Assembly: GCA_026418755.1 (NCBI GenBank)
Contig: JAOAAR010000037.1
Location: 1-10,517, forward strand
Source: Planctomycetota bacterium
Lineage (GTDB): Bacteria; Planctomycetota; SKW154
Direction: 5' to 3'
Length of the DNA: 10,517 nucleotides
Part shown: positions 6,646 to 10,517 of the stretch, one piece after another
How positions within the stretch are numbered: the first letter of the stretch is position 1
How the letters are laid out: each line of letters opens with the position of its first letter
Position numbers and translations under genes: made by a program
The notes under the pieces: model-generated
What the model was told of the DNA's origin: nothing
The model's input: the letters and a program-made list of their open reading frames with translations, nothing else
Database searches by the model: none

Positions 6646-7437
6646 ATGGTCGGAGTTCTGGTTTTAAGAGCGGCAGGAACCAACTGTGATAAAGAGACTG
6701 TTTTTGCTTTTGAATGCGCTGGTGCAAAACCTGAAACAGTTCACATAAATCAGCTCCTCTCGGAGCCGAACTCTCTTTCTTTCAAACGGTATCAGGTGGT
6801 TGTAATTCCAGGAGGCTTCACTTACGGCGACGACATCTCTGCGGGCAAGGTGCTCTCCCTCCAACTCCGAACGAGTCTGATGGATGCTTTAAACAGGTTC
6901 ATCGAAGATGGTGGTGTAGTTTTTGGAATCTGCAACGGTTTTCAGGTTTTGGTCAAGACAGGGCTTCTGCCGCGGCTTAACGGCACCCCCGTTCAGTCTG
7001 TCACCCTTATGTGGAATGACTCGGGTAGATACGAAGACAGATGGGTACATCTCCGTTGTGAAACTGACCGTTGCGTCGCAGCAGAAAAAGGCGACACATT
7101 TTTCCTTCCAGTAGCTCATGCCGAAGGAAAATTTGTCGCAAAAGACGCTACTGTTCTTTCACGCCTCGAGAAAGAGAATTATGTGTTTCTCCGTTACATA
7201 CGCCCTGACGGCTCCCATGCCCAAAACTTCCCCGACAATCCTAACGGTTCGCAGAATGCCATAGCCGGCATCTGTGACAGAACGGGCAGAGTCTTCGGTC
7301 TTATGCCCCACGCCGAGCGCCATATCTTTGCATACCAGAACCCCCTTTATCATCGCCAGAGGTCAAGGTCACCGGTAGTAGAACCTTCCGGAGATGGGAT
7401 GAAAATCTTTCGCCGCATTGTCAACTATTTCAAATAG
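6646..7437 (+). CDS. purQ: Phosphoribosylformylglycinamidine synthase subunit PurQ (glutaminase)
   Basis: PurQ hydrolyses glutamine and feeds ammonia to PurL for FGAM synthesis, the fourth step of de novo purine synthesis; PurS is the usual third subunit. The 263-residue protein is a class I glutamine amidotransferase. It shows LRAAGTNCDKET (7-18), PGGFTYGDDISAGK (55-68), the nucleophile elbow GICNGFQ with C96, VAHAEGKF, and the triad partners H222 and E224 in MPHAERH. It is longer than the roughly 220-230 residues usual for PurSQL-type PurQ; the extra length is spread through the protein and includes a tail after the triad ending GDGMKIFRRIV. That C-terminus recalls PurQ from planctomycete-like lineages. 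The ATG is preceded only by a weak purine-rich ribosome site. It is the first gene of an operon with nnrE. purL and purS are not in the window. Confidence 0.92.
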   Translation: MVGVLVLRAAGTNCDKETVFAFECAGAKPETVHINQLLSEPNSLSFKRYQVVVIPGGFTYGDDISAGKVLSLQLRTSLMDALNRFIEDGGVVFGICNGFQVLVKTGLLPRLNGTPVQSVTLMWNDSGRYEDRWVHLRCETDRCVAAEKGDTFFLPVAHAEGKFVAKDATVLSRLEKENYVFLRYIRPDGSHAQNFPDNPNGSQNAIAGICDRTGRVFGLMPHAERHIFAYQNPLYHRQRSRSPVVEPSGDGMKIFRRIVNYFK

Positions 7438-7445
7438 GAGGTGAT
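7436..7445 (+). promoter_or_regulatory. Extended ribosome binding site of nnrE overlapping the purQ stop
   Basis: AGGAGGTGAT is a 10-base perfect match to the canonical 16S rRNA anti-Shine-Dalgarno sequence. Its first two bases belong to the purQ TAG stop. The AGGAGG core is 6 nt before ATG 7448, which favours that codon over the TTG just before it. The arrangement suggests purQ termination hands ribosomes to nnrE. Confidence 0.8.
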
Positions 7446-7447
7446 TG

Positions 7448-8134
7448 ATGAAGCAGTTCGCGCTTTCTGTAGAGCAACTGCGCGAGATAGACCGCCGCTG
7501 CGTGGAGGAATACGGAATTCCTACACTACTTTTGATGGAAAACGCTGGTCTCAGAACCGCTGATATCGCGACTCAGATGGTCCCTTCCGATTCTCTTGTT
7601 GTCTGCGTCTGCGGTGCAGGCTCGAACGGAGGCGATGGATTCGTCGCCGCTCGTCATCTCTCTAATCGAAAATTCGTCGTGCGCATCGCACTAGTCGGAC
7701 AAATCTCTTCTCTTCAACCCACCTCTGCTGCTGCCATAAACTTTCAGATTGTCCGCCGTATGGGAATCCCTGCCTTCCACATCATCAGCGAGCAAGAGAC
7801 CAAAAAATTGGAGAAAGAATTTGCAGGCGCCTTTCTTATCATCGACTCACTATGCGGAATCGGACTTAAAGGAGAACTCCGTCCACTTCAACAATCTTGC
7901 GTAAACGCTATCAACCTGTCCGGATGCAAAGTACTGTCCGTTGATGTGCCGAGTGGACTCGATGCCGATAGAGGCGTCCCGCTTCCCGTCGCAGTCAAAG
8001 CCACCAAAACAGTCACCTTCGTTGCTTCAAAGAAAGGTTTTCTTGAGCCACAGGCGAAACAATACACAGGAGAAGTGCTCGTAGCAGATATTGGGGTTCC
8101 TTATAAACTCTTGAAAGAGTATGAAGGAGACTGA
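7448..8134 (+). CDS. nnrE: NAD(P)H-hydrate epimerase (YjeF N-terminal domain only)
   Basis: NnrE interconverts the R and S forms of hydrated NAD(P)H (NADHX/NADPHX), damaged cofactors that a partner dehydratase then restores. The 228-residue protein is a single YjeF_N Rossmann-like domain. It has the N-terminal helix region LREIDRRCVEEYGIPTLLLM, the phosphate-binding GSNGGDG (58-64), D133 in DSLCGIGL at the usual potassium-binding position, and VDVPSGLDAD (165-174) with the catalytic-type D166. In most bacteria this domain is fused to the NnrD dehydratase; here the frame ends after the epimerase, so the dehydratase must be encoded elsewhere or be absent. It follows purQ directly and precedes the HEAT/VWA gene by 2 nt, consistent with a single operon. 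An in-frame TTG at 7445 is the only nearby alternative start. Confidence 0.92.
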   Translation: MKQFALSVEQLREIDRRCVEEYGIPTLLLMENAGLRTADIATQMVPSDSLVVCVCGAGSNGGDGFVAARHLSNRKFVVRIALVGQISSLQPTSAAAINFQIVRRMGIPAFHIISEQETKKLEKEFAGAFLIIDSLCGIGLKGELRPLQQSCVNAINLSGCKVLSVDVPSGLDADRGVPLPVAVKATKTVTFVASKKGFLEPQAKQYTGEVLVADIGVPYKLLKEYEGD

Positions 8135-8136
8135 AA

Positions 8137-9768
8137 ATGAAGAAGGGGAAAAAAGTGCTTCTTCTCCTTACAGTTTTCGTTCTCCCTCTTTCAACTCTTT
8201 CATCTCAACAGCAAAGCCCTCCTCCCTATTCATTGGATGACCTCATCAATGAGTACAATCAGGCGAAAGAAGTAGAGGCGAAGCGTGGCATCATAAGCCG
8301 TATGGGCGCCTTCAAGCAGAGACGCACGGTTGACTTCATCCTGAGCAAGTATCCTGCTGAAACCGATGTCACTCTCAAATGCGACATCATTTACCTTTTG
8401 AGTTCATTAGATATCCCCGAGTCAGCCAACGCACTTGCAGACCTCTCATACGAACTGAACGACCCACGGATGAAAGAGACTTTCAAAAACGCTCTCGGAC
8501 TTCTCTCAAAAAGCCAATGCTGGAATCACTATGTAAAGTCTCTCCTTCAGAAGAAGAAAGAGCACTATTATGAAGCAAAACTCTTTTTAGTAGAACTCCT
8601 TCCCTCAGAAGAATCCAAAAAAGAGGAGACCCTGAAGATTCTCTCTCTTCTTGGCGGTGAGGCTGACTATCGTATTAGAAAGGCGGTGATTGAGCGATTG
8701 AGCGATTACGACAGCGATGCTGTTCTTTCTACGCTTGGCAAGTTTCTCAAAGATTCTGAAGAGAGTGTCCAGTTGCTTGCTCTGCGTGTTCTGGATGATT
8801 ATCCGATAAGCCGCACTATGGAACTGCTTCTTCCTGCGCTGGATAGTAAATTTCCGTGTGTCCGTATGCGCGCAATTGAGGCGCTCTGTGAAGGCTCCTC
8901 ATCTGACAAACTTTTGAAGAAACTCGTCTCTCTTGTCACCGACGACAATTCTGAGGTGCGCAAGAAAGCCGTCGAAGGCTTAAGACAACTTTGCGACACG
9001 AGTGCCATAACTCAACTTATCAAGAACATTAAGAGTGCCACACCACCACAGGATTCCTACATCGCTGATGCTCTCCGAATACTCACAGAGCAAGATTTTG
9101 GGAGAGACTCAATCGCCTGGGAGAACTGGTGGAAAGAGCGGTCAAAAGATTTCCGTCTTACCCCCGTTCAACGCAAAAATCTTCCCACATTCTTCGGTAC
9201 AACCGTCGCTTCCAAAAGAATCATCTTCGTCATAGATGTCTCTGGAAGTATGAATGAGGAGTATAAGAAGAAAGATGGGTGGTCACCGCAAACAGGGCTA
9301 CCAAGTGAAGATGAAAAAGGCGGTCGCAAAGTGACCAAGATAGAGATGGCAAAGAAGGAACTCATCAGCGCCATTGAGAAACTCCAACGAGATGTAAAAT
9401 TCAACATAATCTTTTACAACCAGCAGTATAATGCTTGGCGGCAGCAGATAATTGAAGCGACATATAACAACAAACAGGCCGCCATAGAGTTTGTCCGCCA
9501 TTTCACAGCGGAGGGCAGAACAAACATCTACGACACCCTCGAATTTGCGCTCAACGATAAAGAGGTGAACACAATTTACCTGTTGAGCGACGGTCTCCCG
9601 AACGAGGGAAAATATACAGACCCTCCTGTCATCATAGAAAAAATCACGGAATTGAACAAAGCAAAGCGAGTCTCTATAAGCACATTCGGCTTTGGCCTCA
9701 TCCGAAAAGGGAGAGCATTTCTTGAAGAGTTAGCGAAGAAAAACTACGGCGAATTTTACGACCGCTGA
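8137..9768 (+). CDS. Predicted secreted HEAT-repeat and von Willebrand factor A domain protein
   Basis: Function unknown. The 543-residue product starts with a probable signal peptide: basic MKKGKK, a hydrophobic core at residues 7-18, and possible cleavage near 22-23. There is no lipobox cysteine, so export to the periplasm or surface is likely. Residues of about 30-320 form helical HEAT-like repeats (for example ADYRIRKAVIERLSD, DNSEVRKKAVEGLRQL). Next comes a W-x2-WW motif (AWENWWKER) just before the VWA domain, about 360-543. The metal-ion-dependent adhesion site is complete: DVSGS (D367, S369, S371), T462 and D485. A charged insert follows the DVSGSM motif. This architecture is common in planctomycete-like genomes. 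HEAT repeats and VWA domains both usually mediate protein-protein contacts. The ATG has AGGAG with 7-nt spacing and lies 2 nt after nnrE. No MoxR-type ATPase or other usual VWA partner is adjacent. Confidence 0.85.
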   Translation: MKKGKKVLLLLTVFVLPLSTLSSQQQSPPPYSLDDLINEYNQAKEVEAKRGIISRMGAFKQRRTVDFILSKYPAETDVTLKCDIIYLLSSLDIPESANALADLSYELNDPRMKETFKNALGLLSKSQCWNHYVKSLLQKKKEHYYEAKLFLVELLPSEESKKEETLKILSLLGGEADYRIRKAVIERLSDYDSDAVLSTLGKFLKDSEESVQLLALRVLDDYPISRTMELLLPALDSKFPCVRMRAIEALCEGSSSDKLLKKLVSLVTDDNSEVRKKAVEGLRQLCDTSAITQLIKNIKSATPPQDSYIADALRILTEQDFGRDSIAWENWWKERSKDFRLTPVQRKNLPTFFGTTVASKRIIFVIDVSGSMNEEYKKKDGWSPQTGLPSEDEKGGRKVTKIEMAKKELISAIEKLQRDVKFNIIFYNQQYNAWRQQIIEATYNNKQAAIEFVRHFTAEGRTNIYDTLEFALNDKEVNTIYLLSDGLPNEGKYTDPPVIIEKITELNKAKRVSISTFGFGLIRKGRAFLEELAKKNYGEFYDR

Positions 9769-9772
9769 AAAA

Positions 9773-10517
9773 TCATCCTTTAAGAACTGCAAGGGGCACC
9801 ATCCGCGCAACCGCTTTTGCAAGTCCTGCCCCCGTAACAACTCTCACTACTTCGTCAATGTCTTTATAAGCCATCGGCGCCTCTTCCTTTATAGACCGTT
9901 TGTCCTCGCAAACCAAAAGAATCCCTTCCATCGCCTCGTCAAATTCTTCGTCTGAAATCTGTGCTTCTCGTCTCCCTTTCTTGCCACTCTTCCTGTAGCG
10001 CCCAATTGCGGCACTTCTCGACATCACTCTCCCTGCCCCGTGATTGACAGAGTGCAGGCTCTCGGCACTCTCTTCAGTTCCGACCAGCACATAAGAAGCG
10101 GTTCCCATAGAGCCAGGGATAAGAACAGGTTGTCCCACATCGGCGTAAGGCGTGGCTTGCATCCGGGATGGAGGAAATGCTCTTGTGGCACCTTTTCTAT
10201 GGACCCAGAGAGATTCGCCGAAATGGTGCTCTTTTTTTGCCATGTTATGGGGGACATCATAAAGGGACGGAAGGTGGATATCGGAGCCAAAAATGTGGCG
10301 CACAGCAGAGCGGACAAACGCTGTCAAAATCTGACGGTTGACGAAAGCAAAGTTGGCAGCAGCATACATGGCGCCGATGTAGTTTTTCCCTTCCTCTGAA
10401 TCAACATCCAGAAAACAGAGGTGCGGACTCGGCGAACGGGCAGCATTCCGTTTCTTCGCTTCCCTCATATAATCCTCACCCACTTGATGACCAAACCCCC
10501 GCGAGCCAGTATGAATC
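9773..10517 (-). CDS. rtcB: RNA-splicing ligase RtcB, C-terminal part (5' end outside window)
   Basis: RtcB joins RNA 3'-phosphate or 2',3'-cyclic phosphate ends to 5'-hydroxyl ends using GTP and manganese, in tRNA splicing and RNA repair. The frame is open to the window edge, so only the C-terminal 247 residues of a family usually near 480 are seen. The fragment starts with HTGSRGFGHQ, whose first histidine (fragment residue 2) is a metal ligand in archaeal enzymes. It continues with VPHN (H90), VHRKGATRA, PVLIPGSMGTASYVL, and NHGAGR with the guanylate-accepting type histidine H159. It ends with EEAPMAYKDIDEVV and a PLAVLKG tail, which is the normal family terminus. The HTGSRGFGHQ and PHN features resemble the archaeal/eukaryotic branch. 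It converges with the HEAT/VWA gene across a 4-nt gap. Archease, the usual activator, is not in the window. Confidence 0.95.
   Translation of the reverse strand, partial: IHTGSRGFGHQVGEDYMREAKKRNAARSPSPHLCFLDVDSEEGKNYIGAMYAAANFAFVNRQILTAFVRSAVRHIFGSDIHLPSLYDVPHNMAKKEHHFGESLWVHRKGATRAFPPSRMQATPYADVGQPVLIPGSMGTASYVLVGTEESAESLHSVNHGAGRVMSRSAAIGRYRKSGKKGRREAQISDEEFDEAMEGILLVCEDKRSIKEEAPMAYKDIDEVVRVVTGAGLAKAVARMVPLAVLKG

Noticed and set aside
7448..9768. nnrE plus HEAT/VWA as a defence or new metabolic system
   Set aside because: There is no nuclease, ATPase, toxin or other effector nearby and the flanks are housekeeping genes; co-location alone is not enough to claim a system.

Overview
The window is about 10.5 kb of densely packed bacterial chromosome made of housekeeping genes. 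By eye it is of moderate GC content. No phage, IS, CRISPR, toxin-antitoxin or defence genes are recognisable, and there is no tRNA or rRNA gene. Three arguments hint at a planctomycete-like or other deep-branching, probably uncultured bacterium: the secreted HEAT-repeat plus von Willebrand A (VWA) protein with a W-x2-WW motif, the long PurQ with its C-terminal tail, and the archaeal-style RtcB. This taxonomic reading is inference from family resemblance and is weak.

Layout, left to right. (1) A plus-strand cluster with overlapping ends: the 3' end of ftsK (DNA translocase), rimO (ribosomal protein S12 methylthiotransferase), pgsA and pgpA. The last two carry out consecutive steps of phosphatidylglycerol synthesis. 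(2) A 112-bp convergent gap (3069-3180) with no convincing terminator hairpin. (3) A minus-strand operon, in transcription order purE, mtnA, nadB (purine synthesis, methionine salvage, NAD synthesis), joined by 4- and 10-nt overlaps. (4) A 269-bp divergent regulatory region (6377-6645). It holds one candidate promoter firing toward purE and two in tandem firing toward purQ. All three have a TTGAGT -35 box and a 17-nt spacer. A 17-bp palindrome abuts the purE -35 box. (5) A plus-strand operon purQ, nnrE, and a secreted HEAT/VWA protein of unknown function. (6) The 3' part of a minus-strand rtcB (RNA ligase), converging on the VWA gene with a 4-nt gap and truncated by the window edge.

How the genes fit together. 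The divergent unit has a purine gene first on each side (purE, purQ) and an NAD-related gene further down each arm (nadB for de novo NAD synthesis, nnrE for NAD(P)HX repair). This suggests shared control of purine and NAD supply from the central region. The left cluster ties chromosome segregation, ribosome modification and membrane lipid synthesis together by overlaps that imply co-translation. The most useful points for follow-up are the purE/purQ control region with its palindrome and the uncharacterised HEAT/VWA protein. No clearly new multi-gene system is visible.
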